Positions 24,622-35,813 of a stretch of 64,000 nt of DNA are shown piece after piece. The translations under genes were made by a program, and so were the position numbers. The DNA is from Brassica napus. Taxonomy: Eukaryota > Streptophyta > Magnoliopsida > Brassicales > Brassicaceae. Every line of letters begins with the position of its first letter. Positions within the stretch are counted from its first letter, which is position 1. The stretch lies in the NCBI RefSeq assembly GCF_020379485.1, contig NW_026014653.1, positions 1 to 64,000 on the forward strand, read 5' to 3'. Below the pieces are notes generated by a model. The model saw nothing but the letters and a program-made list of their open reading frames with translations. It did not search any database and had not been told where the DNA came from.

Positions 24622-24848
24622 CTTTCTCTTGTTTAGGTTTTGTTTCCTTGATGAATTTCGAGATATTATGAGTTCGTAAGCTTATGGTACGTGTTTTAAT
24701 GTATGCGTTCAATATCCTCTTGTGAATAAGAAAAATTTCGTGGACCAACTATGATTTTGACTCGACGAATTATTTACTCCATTTTTTTGTTAATCTACTA
24801 ATATATATTGTTCAATGAAAGAAAGCTGATTCAATAAAAACCTCTCGT
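24622..24848. other. 3' flank of the DUF1264 gene
   Basis: Short AT-rich 3' region, ending at the TSD of the next LINE fragment. Confidence 0.4.
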
Positions 24849-25678
24849 AAGAGTAAAAAGGGTGTGGTCTTCATCTCTGTTTTAAGACACAATTCGATTC
24901 AGGAAACTGCATCGACTTCATTGAGGCTCTCAAGATGGGAAAGGTAGCTACTTGTCTTCCCCAGGTTGGAGGAAAAAATATCAAACTTTTTTTTGAAAAA
25001 AGTTGGTTACTTCAAATATTTTTCTGTTGGTATGTGGTATATTTGGATAGCGAGTAACCAGCTAGTTTTCGAAGGGAGACAGATCACCCCGGAAAATACA
25101 GTATCGAAAGCCATATGGAGCACAAGAGAATGGAATATGGCCTAACTGGATACTCTCATTCGGACTTAGACACATTGCTCAAACAGTTCATTGATCACTC
25201 CCAACCTGGATGAGCTAATTACTTGTTTCTCAGACGCGGCATGGAGACAAGAAAACAACATGGCAGAGTTCGGAAGTATCTTCAAGAACAAAGCGGGTGG
25301 TACTGATCACCAAGCTACTGGGGTGGAACTAAATATCGCCTCACCGCTCGTTGGGGAAGCACTGGTTCTCGATGGGCTCTCCTCACAGCTCACGCACGGA
25401 ACTACTCCAAAATCTGTTTCAACACAGATTGTCAAACGCTCTTAACAGTAATCACTTCAAAGGCTCCTCCTGCTGACCTCTACGGGATCATCCAGGACAT
25501 CGATCAACTATCTCTACTTTTCATCTCTGTTTCCTTTAAATATGTTGCTTGATTGTCAAATTCAGCAGCTGATCAGCTTGCTAAGACTGCATTATGTCCT
25601 GGTATTTCATCTCTTTCCTCTTCGGGAGTCTGAGCTTTTAATCAAAAGTTATGTTTTGTGTTAAAAAAAAGAGTAAAA
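24849..25678 (+). mobile_element. LINE 3' fragment (zf-RVT tail plus RNase H-like domain), 10-bp TSD
   Basis: AAGAGTAAAA at 24849-24858 and 25669-25678 flanks the insert, which ends in a short A tract. The plus strand encodes a decayed LINE C-terminus: VWYIWIASNQLVFEG near 25032, then an RNase H-like domain from about 25190 (LDELITCFSDAAW, IFKNKAGGT, with frameshifts) ending at AADQLAKTALCPG near 25570-25605. Several frameshifts and stops make it non-functional. Confidence 0.8.
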
Positions 25679-25709
25679 TAGATTGTTTAGGCTTCGTATA
25701 AGCCCATTA

Positions 25710-25825
25710 GAGCATGATTATTGAGATATTTAAGAACCGGTTCTTAATTTTTTTGGTTAAAAGTTAAGAGACGGGTTCTTATATTCCGGTAAGAACCCCA
25801 CCCTAAGAACCCCCAATAATCATGA
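25710..25825. mobile_element. Tourist/Harbinger-like MITE, about 115 bp
   Basis: Left end GAGCATGATTATTG and right end CAATAATCATGA are inverted copies. TTA lies at 25707-25709, and TTA follows the right end. The interior has inverted AAGAACC/GGTTCTT blocks, so the whole element can fold on itself. Confidence 0.65.
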
Positions 25826-25829
25826 TTAT

Positions 25830-26991
25830 TAGGTATAGTAGTAGACACGGAATTTTTATAAACTGAGTAAAATATATGCATCTTGTGGGATTGTTTCTCT
25901 AGTATAAGTCTAGTTAAAGTAGTTTGGTCTCCTTGAATAAGGGTGAACTATCCAAGGATTTGAATTATTGGATTTTATATCAGAATGATAAAAAATGATT
26001 TATGAGTAAAACACTAAGGATCTAATCAGAAATGTTGTTGACATTTGTTACACTACCTACGTAAATTCTTTTCCAAAAGGTTTGAATTCAAATTAAACGA
26101 TAAAAAATTTTAAGAAGGTTTCGTGAGATGAGATGATTGACGGACGACGAATGCCCTTTGCTGAAAGAGAAGACAGTGAAACTTATAATTGCAAAGAGGG
26201 CCATCGTTCAAAGCTCCATCAAAGTAAGCTTTACCCTCATGGATTTAAAACGCCAGTCTTATTTTCTCTTCACCATTAAACGGGAAGGGACAGTTTTGCA
26301 TCATTGTTTCGTTTAGTCCATCACATTGACCGGTTAGGCCCCGTCCTGTCCACTTTTTGTATCCCCTAGGTTGATAGAGGAATGCTGGCTAGATAAACCC
26401 GCCACGCAACAGAGATATTAACAAACGGTTTGAGTTCATTCTACATCATATGGGTGATGGGTCACAAGAGGCAATGGAGGGTCTCTCTCTCTCTCTCTCT
26501 CCATCTCTCTATTGCACACAACAGCATATATATGTTTTATGAACTTTTATTAGTAAAGAATAATAAATTATAAACTTATAAGAAGAAATTGCAGTTATTA
26601 AAATACCATTGGTTAAACTTATGAAAATAGTTAAGTACAAAAAAATGTATTTATAATCAACTGTTAATATATTTTATTAATATATGTAAAACACAAAAAC
26701 ATACATCATTTAACAACATAGGAAGTAGTTTTTAAAACCCATTCCGACCATGGAAGCTTGATCGACTTGAGTTGTTAACTCTTCTGAATGACCTAATAAT
26801 TTTATCTATATGTATGATGTAAAAGCATCTAGTTTTTATATTTTTACTAATCGCTTACAGTTGTCAGTCCATGTCCTAAAATATATTTTTCTCATGTCTA
26901 AGGAAAATAAAAGCTAACAAAAACTTCCAATAAACCTATCAAAAATTAATCTTCATTTACCTAACAATATCTTTTATTCAGTGGGGACTAA
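25830..26991. other. gene-free region with promoter-like patch and CT microsatellite
   Basis: Mostly AT-rich, but 26130-26520 is of more balanced composition and ends with a (CT)n run (26478-26502), resembling a plant 5' UTR. No open frame follows. It could be the orphaned 5' flank of a lost gene, for example the AGAMOUS copy whose 3' exons lie at 38.4 kb. That is speculation. Confidence 0.3.
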
Positions 26992-28591
26992 ACGTAATCA
27001 GAGTTTTTTTTTTGTGCACCAAATTCTTTATTAATAAATCTAAGCGATTACACGATTAATAGCAACATCGTACAAACCACGATGTGCGACCAGAAAAACT
27101 ATCTCTAAAACAGAAGAAACAACATAATACAAGGATAGAGACACAAACTTGTAACAGTTTGATAAGAGATTATGAGAAATATCAAAGCTGCCACTTGCAA
27201 TGCAATCAATAAAAGACACACACTGCACTTTGAAATCTGCAAATAACCAACGATTAGTCACAATGAAATGTGACGTCGCAATACCGTCTAAAACCTCGAC
27301 CCTCAACCAAGTGAAAATCGTTGCATCTACCGGCCCCAAGTGAACCTTCACATAAGATAGCAAACGGCTAAGACATTGACAATTTTTACCGGTTTTGAAT
27401 ACCGGAAGAGTATCACCTCTTACAAAGAGGGACTGTGATGAAAAATATATCTCCCGTGAGAAGGAGGAAGTGGATGAAGATCTCTCTCGGCCCCGTCGAG
27501 AGGAATTTTTAAAAAACTTATCCAAAAAGGATAAGTTTAAAGAGCTGTTTATTTGGAGCTTTGGGAATCTCAGATTTGTAGATGATATTGTGCTTTGTCT
27601 CCCCATTGAAATAGATGGCTTTTGCAGACGCATGAAAATTGTAAGAGCATGCCAATAACTATTGAAGGAGATGCTTTTTCCCTTGTCTTGTGGAGACATC
27701 GTAAGGTGTCCATATGGCATTTGTGATGGGAGAAGGTTATGAAATTTAGGAACAGGAGCTTCCATCGCCTTTAGAGATTGACCATCATGAGATGAGCAAC
27801 TAAAGTGCTCAAATCTTGTGACTTCTGAAGTAAAGCTATCGGGCATGGTGTCTCGCTCAAAGCTTGAAGGTGGAGAGCATGAGAATGATGAATCTGGCGG
27901 TGAAGACCGAACCACCTTTACACCGGCATAACAACAATGAGTTTGACAAGATTTGGCAGAACGGCAGAAACTATGGCCAAAGAGACACTCCGGACACCAA
28001 TATTACCGTAGGCGATGGGACTTTGGGTCTTCCGACAGGGTTAGATTCGCCGCAGAGGATGAGGAATAGAGTTCAGAGCATACGAGGCTCGTAGATCTGA
28101 CGAATGAACCTCGGAAGATAACGATACGGAAGCTTCGTTCACAACGAGGGAAGTTAGAGCATATCTTCCCCGTAGGGAGAAAGTTCATCGCCCAAGAGGA
28201 CGAAGAGAGTGGTAGATCTGTACGCCGTACGTTCTTTGGAAAACGAGATAGAGCAGTACAAGCGCAAACTTCACAGGTCAGATCTGATACTAGTGCAGCC
28301 ATGATGGACGAAGGTGGACTACATGTGAGAAACATAATCCAGAGGGTTTGGATACGGCATCGGCGAGAGCTTGCACATCCATTGACAAAGGAAGAACTCA
28401 AGAAACCCAAGTATAAGAGGCACACTTGGAGAAAATCAACAAAAGAAACAAAGAGGGAACTGTAACGGAGAAGCGGAGAGGATAGACGGCGACGCCGGCG
28501 AGAGCTGCCGGCGTCGGAATCCATGGCGTAAGCGGCTACCTCGAGTTTTGTGTCAGGGAGACTATAGTTTTTTTTACGTAATCAGAGTTTT
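26992..28591 (-). mobile_element. retroposon A: poly(A)-tailed, 16-bp TSD, long ORF
   Basis: The direct repeat ACGTAATCAGAGTTTT at 26992-27007 and 28576-28591 flanks a 1.57-kb insert on the minus strand, whose 3' end is a poly(A) tract (plus-strand poly(T) from 27008). The 5' part is GC-rich (GACGCCGGCAGCTCTCGCCG) and is similar to the 5' part of the retroposon at 35.8-37.2 kb. No endonuclease or reverse transcriptase is encoded, so it would need help from a LINE. Confidence 0.85.
27040..28524 (-). pseudogene. long open frame of retroposon A, one internal stop, no known domain
   Basis: One reading frame runs from the ATG at 28524 (MDSDAGSSRRRRRLSSPLL) to the stop at 27040, about 495 codons, interrupted by a stop at 28003-28005. 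The product would be Ser-rich with hydrophobic stretches. Just after the stop lies a Cys/His-rich stretch (CPECLFGHSFC, then SCQTHCC) that resembles a zinc knuckle only loosely. I recognise no family. The same-strand frame of the second retroposon has a similar start (AGxxSRRxxL) and a shared RSTSLV motif. Coding function is unproven; the frame could be open by composition. Confidence 0.45.
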
Positions 28592-30296
28592 GTTTCTCTT
28601 TTTTACTACTTTCAAGTTTTTTTAGAGGTTGGTATCGCGCGCATGCAATGCTAGGTTTGGCCTCTGTAAGATTTGTTGTGTTTGTTACAGAATCTTTGAT
28701 CACGTCATCACACGGATGTTATTTATTCAAAGTAAAATTGTTTTTTAGACCAAAAATTTGATAACTATGTCATTTTAGGTTAATCTCATATATTTTATGT
28801 TTTATTAGTCTAAATATTTTCAAAATGGAAATATTGTCCTTAGTTTCAATTAAAAATTCGAAATTACAATTAATAAAAAAATGTTAAATATTAAAATATA
28901 ATTTTTCACTAAAATAATTTTAAAAATATTAAAAATTCTCCAAAAAGGAAAATTGCCACATATACCACTTTCATAGTACCACTTTTCATGTTACACTAAC
29001 CACTTTTACCTTCACTTTTAATGAAGAGTAAAAGACACTTATACCCATAGGATTAATAAATCTAGACTTAGAGTTTAGAGTTGAGGGGTGGATTAGGATT
29101 TTTGGAACGTAGAATTTAGGATTCAAATAAATATATAAATAAATATTTAAAAATATATATAATTTTTTTAAAAAAAATTGATTTTTTTTATAAAAAAGTT
29201 TGAATTGAAAAAGTATAATTTAAAAACATAATTTTTTTTTAATTTAAATAATGATTTATTATATATATAGAAAACAAGGAAATAAAAGTCCTTTTCCGGT
29301 TTAGATCAGGATCGACCGGTTCAGATCAAACGGTTTCCAAATCGATGTTTAATTTTTTAATTTAAAAATTGATTTTATAAATCGCGATTTTCTTTTTTTT
29401 TTTAAAAAAAAATCGATTTAATAAATATAAGGAAACTGAATATTTCCAAATATTCTCTTCCCATATTTATGGAACTGATTATCTTTATCCATATAATATG
29501 TATTCTACTATATGTAGAACACAGTAAACATGTTTGAAATCGATTTTTACTAGTTTTAAATTTATAGTAATGTGTAGATTTTGATTTCTACAGGTTTTAG
29601 ATTTATAGTAATGTGTAGATTCCAGATTCTACAGATTTTAGAACGATAGGTTAAGCGTGGAATGTGTTTTCCAAATATTTTTAGATTACTATTATTTACG
29701 TAGATCACGTATTCTAAACATATTCAATGAAAAAAGTGGATTACATTTTCTACTGTGTAGAATGTCAATTCTACTTTTTGTAGAATAAAATATGAAATCA
29801 CGATTTAAACATTTTTATAATTATAAAAAAAATATCAATAAGTTGATATAGGTATTTCATCAGTGGTTACTATTTTTTGAATTTTTTTTTGTTTGGAAAA
29901 CTATTTATTTGATTTATTTTTGAAAATACTAAATGTATTAGAGAAAAAATGGTACAAAAAAATTAGCCTAATATGACATAGTTATTATTTTTTGGCCTAA
30001 AAAAATAAATTTCCCTTTATTTTATTTATCATTTACATTTATTAGTAGTAAAAGGTTGTGTTAGTTTCAGTTCTTGACTTCTGACAAAAAGGTTTATGTC
30101 ATGATGAATTAATTTGGAAAGTACTTATAAATTCAAAATTGCATAGTACTACATTTGACCCCTTAATATTCGGCTTCACATTTGGACAATACCCATTGTA
30201 ATTATTCCTCCTAATGAAAGCAAAATAAAAATTGACTTCATATTAGGTGTATATATACACCAAGAAAATACACAAAGAGACAAATAAATAAGGATA
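28592..30296. other. gene-free AT-rich DNA
   Basis: Very AT-rich. Several repeats of TAGATTYTRNATTTCTAC-like sequence occur around 29510-29780. No coding frame and no clear element boundaries. Confidence 0.45.
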
Positions 30297-30699
30297 TCTT
30301 TATATATAAAGTAAGCTTTGTATCCCTCCTAGAGTGTCCAGCTCGGATGCCATGTCACAAATTCGAGTTCCATAATCGTGACACGTGTCTATGAAGATGA
30401 AACTTACCGTTTCATTTAAACTAGGATAAGACCCGCGCCTTGCGCGGAATTAAGTTATTATTTTTATTATATTTTGGAGAATGAAACAATAGTTTAGCTT
30501 CATTTGGATTAGGGGTGTTCAATCCAGATATCGGGTTGGTTTCGATTTGGTTCGGTTTTTTCCGGTATTTTGGTTAGTAAAATATAACTACTATTCCAAA
30601 TTCATATTTACTTTGACTTTAGTCTTTCACATACTTTTGAAAGAATTCAACTGGACAACTAAATTGATCAGCCAATCTTGTTGCTTTAAATCATTAGTG

Positions 30700-30730
<31 letters not shown>

Positions 30731-30764
30731 TAATTTGAATATTTATTAAATAAAAATTCATATG

Positions 30765-32480
30765 CGTTATATTTTACGATCATTTGTAACTTATTATAAC
30801 AAAAAAAAAAATCTATTGATCACAAAATTTTCAGAGTGAGAATCTTCAAATTTTTAATAATATATAGACGTTTTGAAAAATTCAAAATATAACATATAAG
30901 AAAAAATATAAATGTTTTTATTATATATTTAATGTGATTTTTTTAATATCTTTTAATAATATAAAATTAAAAAAAGAACTAAGATACCAAAATTGTTATC
31001 AAATATTTATTATTCATAATAATTAATTTTCATATATACGTTAATCATATTAGGTAATTTCGTAGCTTCTAATTAAGGAAAGTGCAAAAAAAATATTTGG
31101 TAGATTATTTATCAATTCGAATATTCGATAGTTAGTTTAATAAAAAATATAATTTAAGTTAAGATGGACCAACCTATTTTTTTAAGAATAATATATTTTA
31201 TATAGTCATTTATTAAATTAGAATTTATAATCATACACTTCTATGATCATTCATATCGTTTTATAACTGAATATTTAAATCATCGATAACAAAATTTTCA
31301 ATGTGAAATCTTTAATAAGTTTATAATTTATAAATGATTTGAAAATTCATTGAAAGTTTTAATATTAAAATATTTATGTAATCTTATGGTATATTGTTTA
31401 ATATATATATATATATATATATGTTTTATTATTAAATAATATTTTTTACTCATATGGTTTTAAAATCATGTGTATCTTCTTATAATATTAAATAAAAGTT
31501 CATATTAATACAATTTTATGATCATTTGTAACTTATTATGACAAAAAAAATAATCTATTGATCACAAAATTTTAAGAGTGGTGATCTTCAAATTTCTAAT
31601 AATTTATAGACGTTTTGAAAAATTCAAAATATAACATATAAAAAAATGTTTTTATTATATATTTAATGTGATTTTTAATATATTTTAATAATATAAAATT
31701 TTTAAAAAGAACTAAGATACAAAAATTGTTATCAAATATTTATTATTCATAATAATTAATTTTCACATATATGTTAATCATATTAGGTAATTTCGTAACT
31801 TTTATTTAAGGAAAGTGCAAAACATTTTTTGGTACGTTATTTATCAATTCGATAGTTAATTTAATAAAAAGTGTAATATAAGTTAAGATGGACCAACCTA
31901 TTTTTCTAAGAATAGTATATTTTATATAGTTATTTATTAAATAAGAATTTATAATCATACGGTTCTATGATCATTCATATCATTTTATAACAAAATATTT
32001 AAATCATCGATAACAAAATTTTCAATCTGAAATCTTTAATAAGTTTATAATTTATAAATGTTCTTGAAAATTCATTGAAACTTTTAATATTAAAATATTT
32101 ATGTAAGCCTATGGTATATAGTGTTTAATCTATATATATATATATTTATTTTATTATTAAATGATATTTTTTACTCATATGGTTTTAAAATCATGTGTAT
32201 CTTCTGATAATAAAAATGTTAAACCATTGATCATTAATTTTTAACATAATAATTTTAATAGTTTTAGTCATTTATTGTCGTTTTTAATAATTCAAAATAT
32301 AACATATACGAAAAAATCTAAATTTTACTTTTATAGCTAATTTGATTGTTTAATTTATTTTAATAATATAAAATTAAACAAAAAATGATGGAGGAGATAT
32401 AAATTGTTATCAAATCTTTATTATTAAAATCATTAATTGTCATATATATATTAGTCATTTATGGTAATTCCGTAGGTTTG
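30765..32480. repeat. AT-rich tandem repeat, about 720-740 bp period, two copies plus part of a third
   Basis: Anchors repeat in order. GATCATTTGTAACTTATTAT occurs at 30778 and 31520. AGGTAATTTCGTA occurs near 31052 and 31785, with a variant near 32465. TTACTCATATGGTTTTAAAA occurs near 31447 and 32170. Copies are well conserved. (TA)n runs lie at 30698-30727, 31402-31422 and 32128-32144. Confidence 0.8.
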
Positions 32481-33039
32481 ATTTAAGGAAAGAAAATAAC
32501 ATATCATATCATTATATCATATAGTTTGACCAACTTATGTATCTAACAACATATAAAAATCGAATGTGGACCTACTTATTTTTCAATTGAATGTAATTGA
32601 CTACCTAATTGAGTGCCATCTATGCATTGGGGCCTATTTTAATTAATACAAAATTGAGGTTACATCTTTTCAAATGTTCCTCAATTAATATACAGGGGAT
32701 GCATATGCAATTGATACGGGCTTTAGCTTTGGAAGTGGGCTCATAAAACAAAAATAATAGATATGACGTTCTCAACATTGTCTTCTCCGCTTGATCTAGG
32801 ATTCTTTGTACCCTAAAACTAAGATTAGGTCAAACTCCAATGGAGGTTGTACGAGATTGTACGTCTCAAATAAAGATTGGTCTCCTTCATGACGTATCGT
32901 TCCCGATTCATGGCCTCTGTTACGTTATGTAATTAAGTGTTCATCGCTATTAACATCGTTCTTTACTCATTGGACCCACTCCACTCATGATTTATCATTC
33001 AATACTTCTCTTCTCCTTTACAGGCGGTTAAACTTCACC

Positions 33040-34030
33040 TAAAAAGTATGTCTTCTTCCTATAAACGTTATCCTCACCAATCCACAAAATTGCGACTCCG
33101 AGTCTCCGTCGTCTTCAGTTGACCAGAAGAAGCTTCAAGCTAAGCCTTTGAAATCAGCCGTTTGATGATTGGGTTGGGAGGTTGTTGGCTCTGGTTTCTT
33201 CAGACATGGTACAAACACTGTCTTAAATAGTGATTTAAAAGAGAAAGGTGTGGACTTTGTTGTTAAAACGAGTTTTGATTTTGGTATATTGATGTACCCA
33301 GATAAATGCTGGGTGGGTCTCGATTTGATGGGAGTAACTTACCAAGAGTGCAGCTCAGATCGTTTCTTTAGTTTATACTTTGTTTGGTTCAACAGTTTAC
33401 TATCGCATATTAAGGTATGTGTGTATGGCTTTTACTCTGTGGTGAGATTGAGTATTTGTTTCAGTTATTCTGACTTTTCTATTTGTTTCAAAGCAGAATC
33501 CAGAAAGTTCTAGAATTGTTCGAGTGGTTTCATGTACTTCAATCACTGATCTCCTTACAAGGTCTGTAAGAAAATATATGTACATCAGATTGTTTATACC
33601 CTTTATTATTTTTGTTTGTTTGTGTAAATCTAAGCTGCTTTTTAAATTGGAATTAGTCTGTCTAGATTCACGAATACGAAGAAAGATGCAGTTTCTCACG
33701 CTTCGAAAGTAATCTTTCCATCATTAAACTATTGGAGGAAGAATCTTCAAAGGCACTATGGGTAAGTGTCATAATTTAACAAGGCCTTGAAGTTTCTCAT
33801 TTTAGCAAACGTTAGTTCTGATCATGTCATTGCTATAATCCCCATTTTGATTGGTATTGGACTGTGCAGGAAAGCATTGTCCATCTGCTGAGTACAATCC
33901 ATCAAATTTCCAGCCTGAGTCATGTGAACATGATTTTCAAATTTATTTGAATAATAGCCATCACAGCAAATATCGAGATAGGAGGAGTTGCCGGAGACAT
34001 TTTTAGGATCTCAAAGTAGATACTGCCATC
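33040..34030 (+). other. gene-like island, unidentified
   Basis: Composition is closer to coding than its surroundings. Plus-strand pieces read like exons: SSSVDQKKLQAKPLKSAV near 33115, GVDFVVKTSFDFGILMYPDKCW near 33250-33310 with GT-rich junctions, NYWRKNLQRHYG near 33730-33765 followed by a consensus GTAAGT, and EIGGVAGDIFRISK near 33975-34015. Stops and lost splice sites prevent a continuous model. I do not recognise the family. It may be a decayed gene or captured fragments in the putative Helitron. Confidence 0.35.
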
Positions 34031-34852
34031 AGCACTATCAGTAAGTGCTCTGAAAATATAAACCAGTAAGTTCCTTTCCAAGTTGAATTCTGTTAAGGCT
34101 TCTTAATTAGATGGTTTTTGTTGCAAATAACAAAGACACATGTGTGTTTGATCTTGATATGTGATTGCATGCATCTGTTTTAAATTTCCAATCGGTGTAT
34201 GGCAATAGATTTCATGCGGTACATCTGAATGGTCATTGAACTTTGTTATTATATGATGATTAAATGTCCTTTTGTTAATGAAAATCAAGTTCTTAATATA
34301 GTATTAGAAATTATATTATTATTATTATTTCTGCTTTTTGTTTCATACATGGTTTTTTTAGATTCTGGTAATATAATCTTTATGAGTTCGTCTCTTTACA
34401 TGTCTTAAACTGTGGTAGAAGAAAGAAAGAACAATTATACTGAAACAAGACGAACTAAGTGACCTTCGTATCAAAACCATTTTAGCATGAATGAATTCCC
34501 ACTATAGTAAACAGTTAATGTTATATACATATTTCATGGAAAGTAGGAGGTTGGATAACCGAGATGTGAGTAGAGGGTTTATGAAAAAAAACAAAAGACA
34601 AAAGGTGCGACTATAAGCTATTAGCTAGGTAATACTTAATTAACATACTTGAGCACACTTGAGTAAGCATAAAATCAAACGTATGATAAAGCTTTTCTCT
34701 TCTAGGTTGAGGACAATACACGTAAAATATAAAAACAAGAAGCATTTGTAATCGATGGATGATGTACAATGATCATGCAAGCCTATTTCGAAAAAACTTT
34801 AGTTACATATCATGTATTAGCATGTGAAATCCAAATAAAACTATAATATAGA

Positions 34853-35813
34853 TTTCTAACCGCAATACAATATTTGTTATACTTTGTTAATAATTATTTT
34901 GATCACCAACCCATTCTGAGAAAATGACAGTATTATGTAAATACGATTATGAACATTATTCAAACAAATTGTATATAGATAGCAAATACATCAACGGAGA
35001 TGGATGATGAAGAGGAAGAAAAAAACAAAAGATAAATGTTCTAATATCCTTAAACATTATAAATTTAACGGTTTTAAAGCTAAAATAAAATTTAAATGGA
35101 TTGTGCATAAAATTTATTTTAATTAAAATTAAATAAGTACGATAAAAATATTCAGATTAAACTAAGCTTATATCATTTTATATGTTTTTTTATCACGTGA
35201 TATATAATTTACATTAATAAAAATAACTTATTTTGAGTAGTAAAAGATTCAAATCTAATAGACCAAAAATATTTAATTTCTTAAAAAAAAATCTTTTTTA
35301 AAAAAAATTGTCTAATGATTTATATTTTAATAATAAATGTTAATATATACATAATATTGAAATAAATTAAAATGATAGAATTAAAAATAAATATTATGGA
35401 AATACCCCGGCCGTAGCAAGACGATCTCTGATCTGATTTTTTTTAAAAAAAATATTTACTAAACCACTTTCATCACAGGAACAACAACCAATCTGAAATT
35501 CAACCCTTCTGAGCTTATACGAAGCCATTGTTTTCGGAAATACAAATAATAATAGTTTGAAACTCTTGACTCCGTTTTTATTTTAAATTTCTGTCAACAT
35601 ATGACTCTAACTTATTTACAGTTCTACATTTCCCATTCTGATGAAAAACATCCTATTAAACTGACCCTATTAGTTAAATAAATGGCTTCAAATACAGAGT
35701 CCCTAATATATATTTACTACCTTATTTACACAGCAAATAAAATAATTATATTTCAAATAAGTCGACACAACTGGTGCATAACATAACCTCATAAAATATA
35801 ATCCATACAACAA
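34853..35813. other. gene-free AT-rich DNA
   Basis: AT-rich sequence with no supported feature. A hairpin-like CCCCGGCCGTAGC near 35405 recalls Helitron 3' ends but lacks CTAG. Confidence 0.45.

Larger units (their letters stand above)
30421..34852 (-). mobile_element. possible large Helitron (3' end clear, 5' end tentative)
   Basis: At 30421 the minus strand ends with a perfect hairpin (CCGCGC AAG GCGCGG), a short spacer and CTAG before a host T: a clear Helitron 3' terminus. A candidate 5' terminus on the same strand is TCTATATTATAGTTTT at 34852 after a host A. If both belong together the element is 4.4 kb and contains the tandem repeats at 30.8-32.5 kb and the gene-like island at 33.0-34.0 kb. 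Confidence 0.35.

Noticed and set aside
27395..28094. Plus-strand frames inside retroposon A
   Set aside because: Antisense to the poly(A)-defined orientation of the element; treated as shadows.
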